This document shows, one piece after another, positions 56,416 through 64,000 of a stretch of 64,000 bases of DNA; the stretch's first letter is position 1; every line of letters begins with the position of its first letter. Under the pieces are notes generated by a model. The model saw only the letters and a list, made by a program, of their open reading frames with translations, ran no database searches and was not told where the DNA came from. Source of the DNA: Nostoc sp. FACHB-280 (GTDB lineage: Bacteria; Cyanobacteriota; Cyanobacteriia; Cyanobacteriales; Nostocaceae). Made by a program: the position numbers and the translations under genes. The stretch spans positions 1 through 64,000 of the forward strand of contig NZ_JACJSD010000032.1 of assembly GCF_014697615.1 (NCBI RefSeq), written 5' to 3'.

Positions 56416-56925
56416 TCAATAAAGTCTCAATTCCATAAAAATCCAGTTATCTCGATATTCTGGAGGGATTTCTGTTTTTTCAAAATATGGTGCGATATCT
56501 TGAAAACCGAGTGAATGATACAGTGCTTGCGCTGCTTTCGTAAAAGGAGCCGTATCTAAGCACAGTTTTGAGTAACCTAAATTAGCAGCTTCATAGATAA
56601 TATTTTCTAATAAAGCTCGGCCTATACCTTGGGCGCGAAATTTTGGTTGGACGTACAGCCTTTTTATTTCTCCAACTTCCTGATCAATGCTGCGTAAGCC
56701 AACACAACCCACAATTTTGCCTTTATATCTTGCCAAAAGTAAGCGTCCGGTTGGCGGCATAAATTCATCGATTTGTTCAAGACATTCTTCTAAGGAGGAA
56801 TTAACATCAAAACTCATGTTAAATTCCTGGTTCCACATCAAGTTTATCCAGCTAAAATATTCAAGCAGCAAATCTTTGAGATGGGCTTTGTCTTTGTCAG
56901 TTTCGCATTGAATAATTTTTAGCAA
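56416..56925 (-). CDS. GNAT family N-acetyltransferase
   Basis: A 169-residue acetyltransferase with the acetyl-CoA binding motif RLYVQPKFRAQGIGRALLENII (Q/R-x-x-G-x-G/A), preceded by VGCVGLRSIDQEVGEIKR and followed by YSKLCLDTAPFTKAAQALYHSLGF. Substrate unknown. It shares a 167-bp gap with the divergent oxygenase gene, in which a dispersed repeat lies (56982-57001). Confidence 0.9.
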   Translation of the reverse strand: MLKIIQCETDKDKAHLKDLLLEYFSWINLMWNQEFNMSFDVNSSLEECLEQIDEFMPPTGRLLLARYKGKIVGCVGLRSIDQEVGEIKRLYVQPKFRAQGIGRALLENIIYEAANLGYSKLCLDTAPFTKAAQALYHSLGFQDIAPYFEKTEIPPEYRDNWIFMELRLY

Positions 56926-56981
56926 AATAATTTCCTTATTATGTATGAGTAGAGTGATGTAAATATTTTGCAGGAGGCAGT

Positions 56982-57001
56982 GGTTCGGCTTCGCTCACCA
57001 A
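56982..57001. repeat. Dispersed 20-bp repeat, intergenic copy
   Basis: GGTTCGGCTTCGCTCACCAA is the exact inverse complement of 11648-11667 in the nuclease gene. Confidence 0.75.
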
Positions 57002-57092
57002 GCTGGAAAAGGCAGGAGGGACAAGATTTATAGGGGAATTAACTCGATAAACTTATAAAGTAAAGCAAATAAAATTTATATAGATTTTTCCA

Positions 57093-58001
57093 ATGTGCAG
57101 AATACCAATTCTTGATTTATCAGCCTTGATAAATACTGATTCCCAAGCTCAAGATGCTGTAGTGAAACAAATTTATCAAGCTTGCCATGAAGTTGGCTTT
57201 ATGTATTTGCAAAATCATGGCATTTCAAAAGAATTGATTGCAGAAGTATTTAGCTATAGTCAACATATTTTTAATTTACCGCTAGAAGTTAAACAACAAA
57301 TAGCTTGGCAAGATGAATTTAGTAATACTGGTTATGTTGGCAGAGAAAGAGAGCGACTCAATCCAAGTCAACCAGGAGACTTAAAAGAAGCTTTTAATTT
57401 TAGTAAGGTAGAAGTTGCGTTTTCTATTAATGGTGTGAGTTTAGCAAACAACTCTTGTATTATTGCATTTTATAAAGCTTGTACAGAACTAGCTAACAAA
57501 GTATTAACAACATTTGCTTTGGCGTTGGGATTACCAACAGATTTTTTAACGATTAGACACAATCAGCAAAATCATACTCTGCGACTGTTACATTATCCGC
57601 CAATCCAAGAACTTCCGAAACCTGGACAAGTGCGTGCGGGGGAGCATTCTGATTATGGCAGTATTACTTTGTTATTCCAAGATGATGTGGGTGGTTTGGA
57701 AGTGCAAACAACAACTGGAGAATGGATAACTGCGCCGACAATTCCTGATACGGTGATTGTGAATACAGGCGATTTGATGCAGCGTTGGACAAATGATGTG
57801 TTTTGTTCAACTAAGCATCGGGTAATGATTCCCCATGATCATAGGGTACAGCGATCGCGTTATTCAGTTGCGTTTTTCTGTCATCCTAATGATGATACAG
57901 AAATTGCTTGTTTGGAAACTTGCCAACAGGAACGTCAGCCTATTTATCCTCCCATCCTTGCGGGAGAATATCTTTTGAGTCGTCTACAAGCAACATATTA
58001 A
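57093..58001 (+). CDS. 2-oxoglutarate/Fe(II)-dependent oxygenase (isopenicillin N synthase-like)
   Basis: A 302-residue oxygenase of the IPNS/plant-ACC-oxidase type. Iron ligands H185-x-D187 (GEHSDYGSITLLFQD) and a later His in TKHRVMIPH, with the 2-oxoglutarate-binding R-x-S (RSRYSV). N-terminal IPILDLSALINT and GFMYLQNHGIS are typical. The gene is directly followed, without gap, by a FAD oxidase-like gene, so the two probably act on the same or successive substrates. The substrate is unknown. Confidence 0.9.
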   Translation: MCRIPILDLSALINTDSQAQDAVVKQIYQACHEVGFMYLQNHGISKELIAEVFSYSQHIFNLPLEVKQQIAWQDEFSNTGYVGRERERLNPSQPGDLKEAFNFSKVEVAFSINGVSLANNSCIIAFYKACTELANKVLTTFALALGLPTDFLTIRHNQQNHTLRLLHYPPIQELPKPGQVRAGEHSDYGSITLLFQDDVGGLEVQTTTGEWITAPTIPDTVIVNTGDLMQRWTNDVFCSTKHRVMIPHDHRVQRSRYSVAFFCHPNDDTEIACLETCQQERQPIYPPILAGEYLLSRLQATY

Positions 58002-59150
58002 ATGAAAACCTACGATTGGATTGTGGTTGGTGGCGGAATTACGGGTGCGACACTGGCTTATGAATTAGTCAAAGTGGGCTTACGTGTGCTGTTATTGGAA
58101 CAACACGCCACACCAGACAATGCAACTCGATATAGTTATGGTGGATTAGCTTATTGGTCAGGAACAACACCACTTACTCGTCAATTATGCCAAGAAGCGA
58201 GCGATCGTTATCAAATCTTGCCTCAAGAATTATATGCTGATATTGAATTGCGAGAATTAGATTTATTACTGACAATTTCAGCCGATACTCACCCAGAAAC
58301 CGCCACCAGTCTCTATGCTAATTGTGCCGTACCGCCAAGTTTACTCAGTGTACAAGACGCTTGTGAGTTAGAACCACTACTCAATCGGGAAGTTATTTCC
58401 GGCGCTTTAACGGTTAAACACGGTCATATTCATCCAGATAAAACCACACAAGCTTACATCCAAGCTTTTTTACGTGCTGGTGGAGAGATGCAAATTAGTC
58501 AGGTTTTGCAAATCCTTAAAGGTGGTGTCCAAACAAATACCGGAACTTACCACAGTGCTAACGTTGTGATTTGCGCTGGTGGACTCAGCCGCAAATTACT
58601 CAAATCAGCAGGTATTTCCATCAAGGTGTATTTTACCCACGCCGAAATGATTGAAATTCAACATGTAGATTTGCGTTTACAAACTTTAGTAATGCCGGCG
58701 AATCTGCAAAGATTTCAATTAGAAACAGCATCGACACAAGTTGATGAATTGTGGGATGACTTGGGAAATGAATTAGTCTCGCCAATATTAGATGTAGGTG
58801 CAGTGCAATTTCTAGATGGTAGCTTGCGTGTAGGTCAAATTAGTCGTGTGCTTACAAATCCTGATGTACAGGTAAACGCAGAAGAGAGTGAAAATTGGTT
58901 ACGAAATAGCATTGCTGCTGTGTTACCAGATGTAGCTAAATTACCAGGAACTTGGCATCATTGTTTAGTGGCGTTTAGTAATAATCGTTTACCTGTAATT
59001 GGTGCTATCCCAGAATTTTCTGGTTTGCATATTTTTTCAGGCTTCAGCAATCCTCTTGTTTTTGTTCCACCTTTAGCACAACGTTTTGCTAACTTTGCCA
59101 CAGGCAAGGAAGATGAAATTATTAACCAAATAATTATAAGTATGAAGTAA
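58002..59150 (+). CDS. FAD-dependent oxidoreductase (DAO/glycine-oxidase-like)
   Basis: A 382-residue flavoprotein of the D-amino acid/glycine oxidase family. The ADP-binding G-G-G-x-x-G (VVGGGITGATLAYELVKVGLRVLLLEQ, about 8-34) is clear; later VVICAGGLSRKLL and IFSGFSNPLVFVPPLAQRFANFATGK fit the family's substrate and FAD contacts. The ATG follows the oxygenase stop codon immediately (TAAATG), so they are translated as a unit. Likely an amine or amino acid oxidase; the exact substrate is not evident. Confidence 0.88.
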   Translation: MKTYDWIVVGGGITGATLAYELVKVGLRVLLLEQHATPDNATRYSYGGLAYWSGTTPLTRQLCQEASDRYQILPQELYADIELRELDLLLTISADTHPETATSLYANCAVPPSLLSVQDACELEPLLNREVISGALTVKHGHIHPDKTTQAYIQAFLRAGGEMQISQVLQILKGGVQTNTGTYHSANVVICAGGLSRKLLKSAGISIKVYFTHAEMIEIQHVDLRLQTLVMPANLQRFQLETASTQVDELWDDLGNELVSPILDVGAVQFLDGSLRVGQISRVLTNPDVQVNAEESENWLRNSIAAVLPDVAKLPGTWHHCLVAFSNNRLPVIGAIPEFSGLHIFSGFSNPLVFVPPLAQRFANFATGKEDEIINQIIISMK

Positions 59151-59151
59151 G

Positions 59152-59760
59152 CTAAACTGTAGAATTAATCAGGCTCATAGATAAAATGCCGAGAATTTTA
59201 TCTACTTCCTTGATAAAATAATCTTTTTTATCAATAAAAACAGTGCTATTGCAAAGTTTTAAAAATTTCCAATCAGTTCCTGTTGTCACCACACCATAAA
59301 TCTCATTAGTAACATTGCCCTGTTGTTGATTAAATAAATTAGCAGCAATCATTGTGGCAATACATTGTCCTAAACCTGATTTAATACTTTCGTTTTTAGC
59401 TTCAACAATTGTCACTACAGGGCTGGTGATATCATACTGTTCTGGTGATTTACACAAGATAAAATCACAACGTCCTTCTAATCCTTGGGCTGCATCAACA
59501 TTAAATTCGGAACCAGAGAAAACGCTGACTTGATATTGTAAATAACGTCTCACTTCTATTAAAACTGGCATGATTACCAATTCTGAACTAGCTTTTTCTG
59601 TATTGATTGCCGTTACTAAAGGTAAATGTTCTGCCAGAATCATATTTAGGTAATCTGTAGGTGTAACAACTGCTGTATCAGAGAATAAATCCTGATTTTC
59701 AACAACTGTTAGTTGAAAGTCTTTTTTGACTTTATTAAAAGTAAACGCACTGTACGGCAT
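59152..59760 (-). CDS. PD-(D/E)XK nuclease-like protein of unknown function
   Basis: A 202-residue protein with the catalytic spacing of restriction-endonuclease-like folds: Glu/Asp in EGRCDFILCKS, E-A-K in VTIVEAKNESIKSGLGQC with a following Gln. The first half (MPYSAFTFNKVKKDFQLTV) looks like an alpha/beta wing. It lies convergent to the FAD oxidase gene, 1 bp apart, and is followed in the same direction by the TPR gene. Could be a restriction-like or DNA-repair enzyme; no methylase is adjacent. Confidence 0.75.
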   Translation of the reverse strand: MPYSAFTFNKVKKDFQLTVVENQDLFSDTAVVTPTDYLNMILAEHLPLVTAINTEKASSELVIMPVLIEVRRYLQYQVSVFSGSEFNVDAAQGLEGRCDFILCKSPEQYDITSPVVTIVEAKNESIKSGLGQCIATMIAANLFNQQQGNVTNEIYGVVTTGTDWKFLKLCNSTVFIDKKDYFIKEVDKILGILSMSLINSTV

Positions 59761-59808
59761 TTTAATACTATATCTCTTGACTCCTGAATTCTTAAATAGA
59801 ATATCAAA

Positions 59809-62127
59809 TTAATCAGCGATTAACTGTTGAAACCGTTCATTTTTAGCGATTTCATCAAAGTCGATATCATTTGCAGCATCTTCTTTATATCTGGGATTAA
59901 TTTCTATTGCTTGTTGGAGACATTCAATTGCTAATTGCGCTTGCTTTTGGAGAGCGTAACAAGCTGCTTTATTATAATGAGAAATTGCGTAATCTGGTTT
60001 CAGTTCTAGGGCTTTATTGAATGCAGCGATCGCATCGTCATCCATACCTAATCTTACCAGCGTGTAACCGCGTTTATCCCAGATTTTGGGCGAGTTGGGT
60101 TGTAATTTAATTGCTTGCTCAAATGAAGCCAATGCTTCTTCATATTCTTCCAATTCTATAAGCGATAAACCCCGGTTTAACCAAGCCGTGACATCATCGG
60201 GTTTGATTTTTGTGGCTTTATTAAAACAAGCAAAAGCGTGCTTATGCTGACGGAGATTACCAAACGCCACGCCGCGATCGCACCACGCTTGATGATAATC
60301 TGGTTGAAGTTTGATAGCCTTGTCATAAGAAGCGATCGCATCTTGATAACGCTTCAGTCTTGCTAAAGTCAGACCATGTTTTAACCAAGCGTTGGCATTC
60401 TCCGGCTGGATTTTTATTGCTTGATTGTAACATGCGATCGCTGCTTCATATTGCTTTTGGGCAAATAAATCATCACCTTGTTGAATATCAGCCTCTACTG
60501 ATACTTGTGGTGCTTGAGTCTGGGTTGTTTTTGATTCTGTAATTTCTTGGAGAATTAACTCTTTACGTTGTTGAGCATCTAATTGCAACTCGGAAAGTTG
60601 AGACACAAATTCAGTTTCTAATTTTTCCAGTTTTTCGAGAAGGAATAACTTTTGTTTTTGAGCATTTACTTGCAGTTCCGAAAATTGTTCAGCAAACTCT
60701 AAACCAGATTTTTCTAGATTTTCGATAATTGAATCTTTACGATCGCTGATATCTAACTGTGCGGCTGTTTGGATTTTTTCTAAATTATCTAATAATACTT
60801 GCTTTTGTTGCTCATACTCCAAGGGTAAACCAGAGAGTTGAGCAGTTAAACTATTGGCTATTTCTCTAATATTATCGAGTGTTTTATCTTTTTGCTGTTC
60901 AGTATCTACTCTCATCCCCGCCAACTCTGAGATAAATTCTTGTTGCGTTTTGACTAATTCTGCCAGTAAGTCATCTTTTCGCTGCTGAGTTGCCGAGTTT
61001 AAGCTAGATATATGTAAATTAAAGCTATTTTCTAATTCTGCGATATTATTTTTAGTCCTATCTTTTTGCTGTTCAGCATCGACTCTAATTCCCGCTAACT
61101 CTGAGATAAATTCTTGTTGGTTTTTGACTAATTCTGCCAGTAAGTCATCTTTTCGCTGCTGAGTTGCCGAGTTTAAGCTGGATATATGCAAATTAAAGCT
61201 ATTTTCTAATTCTGCGATATTATTTTTGGTTCTATCTTTTTGTTGTTCAGCATCGACTCTAATTCCTGCCAATTCTGAGACAAATTCTTGTTGCGTTTTG
61301 AACAATTCCGCAATTAAATTATCTTTCTGTTGTTGAAAATCTGCTTGTAAATTGGCAAACTGAGCGATAAATTCATTTTGGGATTTTTCCAAATATTCCC
61401 AAGTTATCTGCTTATGTTTTTCAGTGCCTATTTTGATTTCTGCAATCTGTGAAGCAAAGTCAGATTCTAAGTTAACGATATTTTCTAAACTGGTATCGCG
61501 TTTTTGTTGGGCGTTTAGCTGCAATTGTTGTAATTGCTGACTAAATTCAGCTTCTAAATTTTCTAGATGACTTTTTAGGTTCTTTATTTCTAATTCTAAA
61601 CCTGATAAAATATTATGTTTAGATTGTATTATCTCAGATTGTAAATTAGATAAATTCTCTTGTTCTTGCTGTATATTACGCTTGAGAGCTTCCGACTCAT
61701 TCTCTAATTCTCGATTAATTTTTTTAACTTCTTGAATCAGATTTTCCGCTTCTTGCTTAACAATAACTATTTGATTTTGCAAATTTTCGATGCCTTGTAG
61801 TTGTCCCATTGCTTTATCAACAATTTCCCGAATGGCTACCCGCCGCAACAACCAAAATAAAGCAATCACAGCTACAGGAAATAAACTTAAGATGACTAAC
61901 CAAAGATTGAGCAAGATAGTTGTCGAAATGCCATTAGATGGTGCTTGCTTTCGCAGTTGGTTTAATTCTGCGCGTTCTTGATTAGAGAGAACTTGCGCGA
62001 TAGTTTGTTCCTTGGTGATGGGTGGTGTAGTTTGTCCACTAGCCAAACCAGTAGACAGCAGCAAGGGTGAAAATGCGATCGCACCTTTTAAGACTAATGC
62101 TAAAACAAATTGATTCTTGCTGTTCAC
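59809..62127 (-). CDS. Membrane-anchored coiled-coil protein with C-terminal TPRs
   Basis: About 772 residues. A signal-like N-terminus (FVLALVLKGAIAFSPLLLSTG) and a membrane helix (about 75-98, LWLVILSLFPVAVIALFWLL) are followed by a long coiled coil (about 100-545) and about six tetratricopeptide repeats (FAQKQYEAAIACYNQAIKIQPENANAWLKHG ... AISHYNKAACYALQKQAQLAIECLQQAIEINP). The coiled coil has a 58-residue repeat twice in succession. Start: GTG at 62127 has GGAAG 9 bases upstream; GTG at 62136 is too close to it. It probably scaffolds other proteins in the envelope. Confidence 0.85.
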   Translation of the reverse strand: MNSKNQFVLALVLKGAIAFSPLLLSTGLASGQTTPPITKEQTIAQVLSNQERAELNQLRKQAPSNGISTTILLNLWLVILSLFPVAVIALFWLLRRVAIREIVDKAMGQLQGIENLQNQIVIVKQEAENLIQEVKKINRELENESEALKRNIQQEQENLSNLQSEIIQSKHNILSGLELEIKNLKSHLENLEAEFSQQLQQLQLNAQQKRDTSLENIVNLESDFASQIAEIKIGTEKHKQITWEYLEKSQNEFIAQFANLQADFQQQKDNLIAELFKTQQEFVSELAGIRVDAEQQKDRTKNNIAELENSFNLHISSLNSATQQRKDDLLAELVKNQQEFISELAGIRVDAEQQKDRTKNNIAELENSFNLHISSLNSATQQRKDDLLAELVKTQQEFISELAGMRVDTEQQKDKTLDNIREIANSLTAQLSGLPLEYEQQKQVLLDNLEKIQTAAQLDISDRKDSIIENLEKSGLEFAEQFSELQVNAQKQKLFLLEKLEKLETEFVSQLSELQLDAQQRKELILQEITESKTTQTQAPQVSVEADIQQGDDLFAQKQYEAAIACYNQAIKIQPENANAWLKHGLTLARLKRYQDAIASYDKAIKLQPDYHQAWCDRGVAFGNLRQHKHAFACFNKATKIKPDDVTAWLNRGLSLIELEEYEEALASFEQAIKLQPNSPKIWDKRGYTLVRLGMDDDAIAAFNKALELKPDYAISHYNKAACYALQKQAQLAIECLQQAIEINPRYKEDAANDIDFDEIAKNERFQQLIAD
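60952..61299. repeat. Two direct repeats, 174-bp period, in the coiled coil
   Basis: Copies at about 60952-61125 and 61126-61299 are nearly identical (58 codons), with a weaker third copy beginning at about 61299. The period is a multiple of three, so the frame is kept. Confidence 0.9.
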
Positions 62128-62225
62128 TCTAGTCACCTTCCTCAGATTTTAAAATCCCTTCTTTTAGTGTAGGTGTTTAGCATCAGGTGTTCATGAGCAG
62201 GACTTACACACCAGAATTGTGGAGA

Positions 62226-62320
62226 TGGGGTGTAGGGGTGAAAGGGTATGGGGTGAAAGGGTATGGGGTGAAATGGTTTTGAATACATACGCTCTTACAC
62301 CCTCATACCCCTACACCCTA
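62226..62320. repeat. Inverted short-tandem-repeat arrays, intergenic
   Basis: GGTGTAGGGGTGAAAGGG units (62226-62275) face the inverse TTACACCCTCATACCCCTAC (62295-62320). They could form a long hairpin, followed by a plus-strand T-run near 62334-62350. Confidence 0.7.
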
Positions 62321-62424
62321 CTCTAAAACCTGAGTTTTTTGTTTTTTTGCGTAAGTTCTAGCAGACTTATACAGGTTGTAATTTTTCCTGCACAAGAGTT
62401 GCCTACTAGCCTAAACTGTAATTT

Positions 62425-64000
62425 ATGGCATCTACTATTCAAGCTTTACCAACCGAAGTCGTATATCTCATTACAGCTGGTGAGGTGATAGACTCCTTGG
62501 CATCTGCTGTGAGGGAATTGGTGGAAAATTCTCTAGATGCAGGTGCAACAAGGATTGTGGTTTATTTATGGCCGCAACAATGGCGCATCCGTGTGGCTGA
62601 CAATGGCTGTGGGATGAACCTGGAAGACTTGCAACAAGCCGCAACAGCCCACAGTACGAGTAAAATACGCTCTAGCGATGATTTATGGAAAATTCACAGC
62701 TTGGGGTTTCGGGGTGAAGCGTTGCATAGCTTGACGACTTTGGCAGAGTTAGAAATTTTGAGTCGTCCTGCTGATGGTAATTTGGGGTGGCGGGTGGTTT
62801 ATGGTGATGATGGCAAAGCACAAACAGTAGAAGCAACAGCGATCGCACCTGGTACAGTAGTTACAGTTTCTAATCTGTTTGGTAATTGCCCATCTCGTCG
62901 CCAAGGTTTACCCAGTGCAGCACAGCAAATAAAAGCTGTGCAAGCCACAATTCATCAAATCGCTTTGTGTCATCCGCAAGTAACATGGCAACTTTGGCAA
63001 AATGACCGCATCTGGTTCACCATTTCTCCCGCCACTACCACCGGACAACTACTGCCGCAAATTTTACCCCAAGTCCGCCAAGGTGATTTACAAGAACTAA
63101 AACTCGAAATCCCCCATCCTACCAAATCAGCACTTTCTCTTGTAGTCGGACTACCAGATAGATGTCATCGCCACCGCCCAGACTGGATAAGAATCGCTGT
63201 TAATGGCAGAATGGTGAAATCGCCGGAACTTGAGCAGACTATTTTGTCAGCGTTTCATCGGACTTTACCACGCGATCGCTATCCTATTTGTTTATTACAT
63301 CTAGAAATTTCTCCCGACCAAATTAACTGGAATCGTAACCCAGCCAAAACGGAAATCTATCTAAATGAATTAAACTATTGGCAAGAGCAAATCACCCAAG
63401 CAATTGACCAAGCACTTCGCATTGATGATGCGAACTTTAAAGACGCTGTCCAAACCACCAGAGTCAGCAAATTACTCAAAGCCGCAGAAGAAAAAGGCAG
63501 TTATCAATTTAATCCCAGCAAAACAGAAAGCACTCAGCACTCTCTCAAAGCAGTAGCTCAAGTCAGCAATACTTACATTGTGGCCGAACATCCTGGTGGA
63601 ATGTGGTTAGTAGAACAACATATTGCCCACGAGCGAGTTTTGTACGAACAAATCTGTGATAATTGGCAACTTGTTCCTGTGGAACCCTCAATTATTCTTT
63701 ATCAACTGTCACCCGCGCAAGTTTCGCAACTGCAACGCATTGGTTTAGATATAGAAACCTTTGGCGAACAACTTTGGGCAGTTCGGAACATACCCACCCT
63801 TTTGCAACAACGAGAAGACTGTGCAGAAGCGATTTTAGAACTTAGTTGGGGCGGAGACTTGCAAGCGGCTCAAGTTGCGGTTGCTTGTCGTACCGCCATT
63901 CGTAACGGTACACCACTGAGCCTACCAGAAATGCAAACACTGTTAGACCAATGGCAACGCACCCGTAACCCCCGTACCTGTCCCCACGGTAGACCTATCT
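62425..64000 (+). CDS. mutL: DNA mismatch repair protein MutL, 5' part (cut by window edge)
   Basis: The first 525 codons of MutL, from the ATG at 62425 to the window end. ATPase motifs: ITAGEVIDSLASAVRELVENSLDAGATR (Bergerat fold, E catalytic), ADNGCGMNLEDL and HSTSKI...GFRGEAL. The C-terminal domain is visible (GTPLSLPEMQTLLDQW, RTRNPRTCPHGRPI). The usual A-G-E-V-I-x-R/S-P is changed to ITAGEVIDSLAS, with Leu for Pro. A cyanobacterial MutL of about 560 residues is expected, so little is missing. Confidence 0.93.
   Translation, partial: MASTIQALPTEVVYLITAGEVIDSLASAVRELVENSLDAGATRIVVYLWPQQWRIRVADNGCGMNLEDLQQAATAHSTSKIRSSDDLWKIHSLGFRGEALHSLTTLAELEILSRPADGNLGWRVVYGDDGKAQTVEATAIAPGTVVTVSNLFGNCPSRRQGLPSAAQQIKAVQATIHQIALCHPQVTWQLWQNDRIWFTISPATTTGQLLPQILPQVRQGDLQELKLEIPHPTKSALSLVVGLPDRCHRHRPDWIRIAVNGRMVKSPELEQTILSAFHRTLPRDRYPICLLHLEISPDQINWNRNPAKTEIYLNELNYWQEQITQAIDQALRIDDANFKDAVQTTRVSKLLKAAEEKGSYQFNPSKTESTQHSLKAVAQVSNTYIVAEHPGGMWLVEQHIAHERVLYEQICDNWQLVPVEPSIILYQLSPAQVSQLQRIGLDIETFGEQLWAVRNIPTLLQQREDCAEAILELSWGGDLQAAQVAVACRTAIRNGTPLSLPEMQTLLDQWQRTRNPRTCPHGRPI

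Noticed and set aside
1-64000. tRNA, rRNA or tmRNA genes
   Set aside because: I found no convincing cloverleaf or rRNA-like stretch by eye, but a covariance-model search was not possible.

Overview
This window is cyanobacterial chromosome, most likely from a filamentous, heterocyst-type (Nostocales) species. The HIP1 octamer GCGATCGC recurs throughout, inside and outside genes. There is an NDH-1 subunit (ndhD), a CcbP-type calcium-binding protein known from heterocyst-forming Anabaena, an ethylene-receptor-like histidine kinase, an extended acetolactate synthase, and many short tandem repeats and palindromic repeats of the kind that litter Nostoc-like genomes. There are no rRNA genes, no tRNA that I can recognise and no CRISPR array. 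The left edge cuts an IS630-type transposase; the right edge cuts mutL.

Layout. 1-2.8 kb: IS630 end lying in a broken Uma2 gene, a fused desaturase-like/SDR protein and small hypotheticals. 3.0-7.5 kb: the most intriguing block, with three exported or lipoprotein genes (a 4 x 40-residue repeat protein, an intradiol-dioxygenase-like lipoprotein, a small basic secreted protein) facing a response regulator/sensor kinase operon. An identical or near-identical 16-bp palindrome (ATTACA-N4-TGTAAT) sits before the repeat protein and twice in the divergent promoter. The kinase sensor loop carries the same Pro-rich motifs as the secreted repeat protein. 7.7-11 kb: small conserved hypotheticals. 11-15.2 kb: an MMADHC-like protein, a nuclease lipoprotein and a B12-riboswitch-controlled cobalt transporter operon (cbiMNQO). 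15.2-24.5 kb: Uma2 protein, a 1911-residue alpha-2-macroglobulin-like lipoprotein without its thioester, and divergent pbpC with dispersed repeats inserted in frame. 24.7-27.9 kb: ethylene-binding receptor kinase plus a REC-kinase partner. 28-36.9 kb: small ORFs, Rieske protein, chelatase-family protein with a natural octahistidine tail, MFS transporter, ilvB with a zinc ribbon, cyanophycinase-like peptidase. 37-47.6 kb: glycosyltransferase, lepA, PAS/GAF kinase, proA, and a nucleoside salvage group (nucleoside hydrolase, cytosine deaminase, ribokinase). 47.9-54 kb: amine oxidase, ccbP, acetyltransferase, patatin-like protein with an inserted domain, a broken alpha/beta hydrolase, MscS channel. 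54.5-64 kb: ndhD, GNAT, a 2OG-oxygenase/FAD-oxidase pair, a PD-(D/E)XK-like protein, a coiled-coil/TPR membrane protein and mutL.

Working together: cbiMNQO imports cobalt under cobalamin feedback and the nearby MMADHC-like protein may handle the cobalamin made from it; nucleoside hydrolase, cytosine deaminase and ribokinase can split and recycle nucleosides; the A2M-like protein and PBP1C form the pair known from other bacteria. Start codons were moved where a ribosome-binding site favoured an internal start. All functional calls come from reading motifs by eye; no database search was run.
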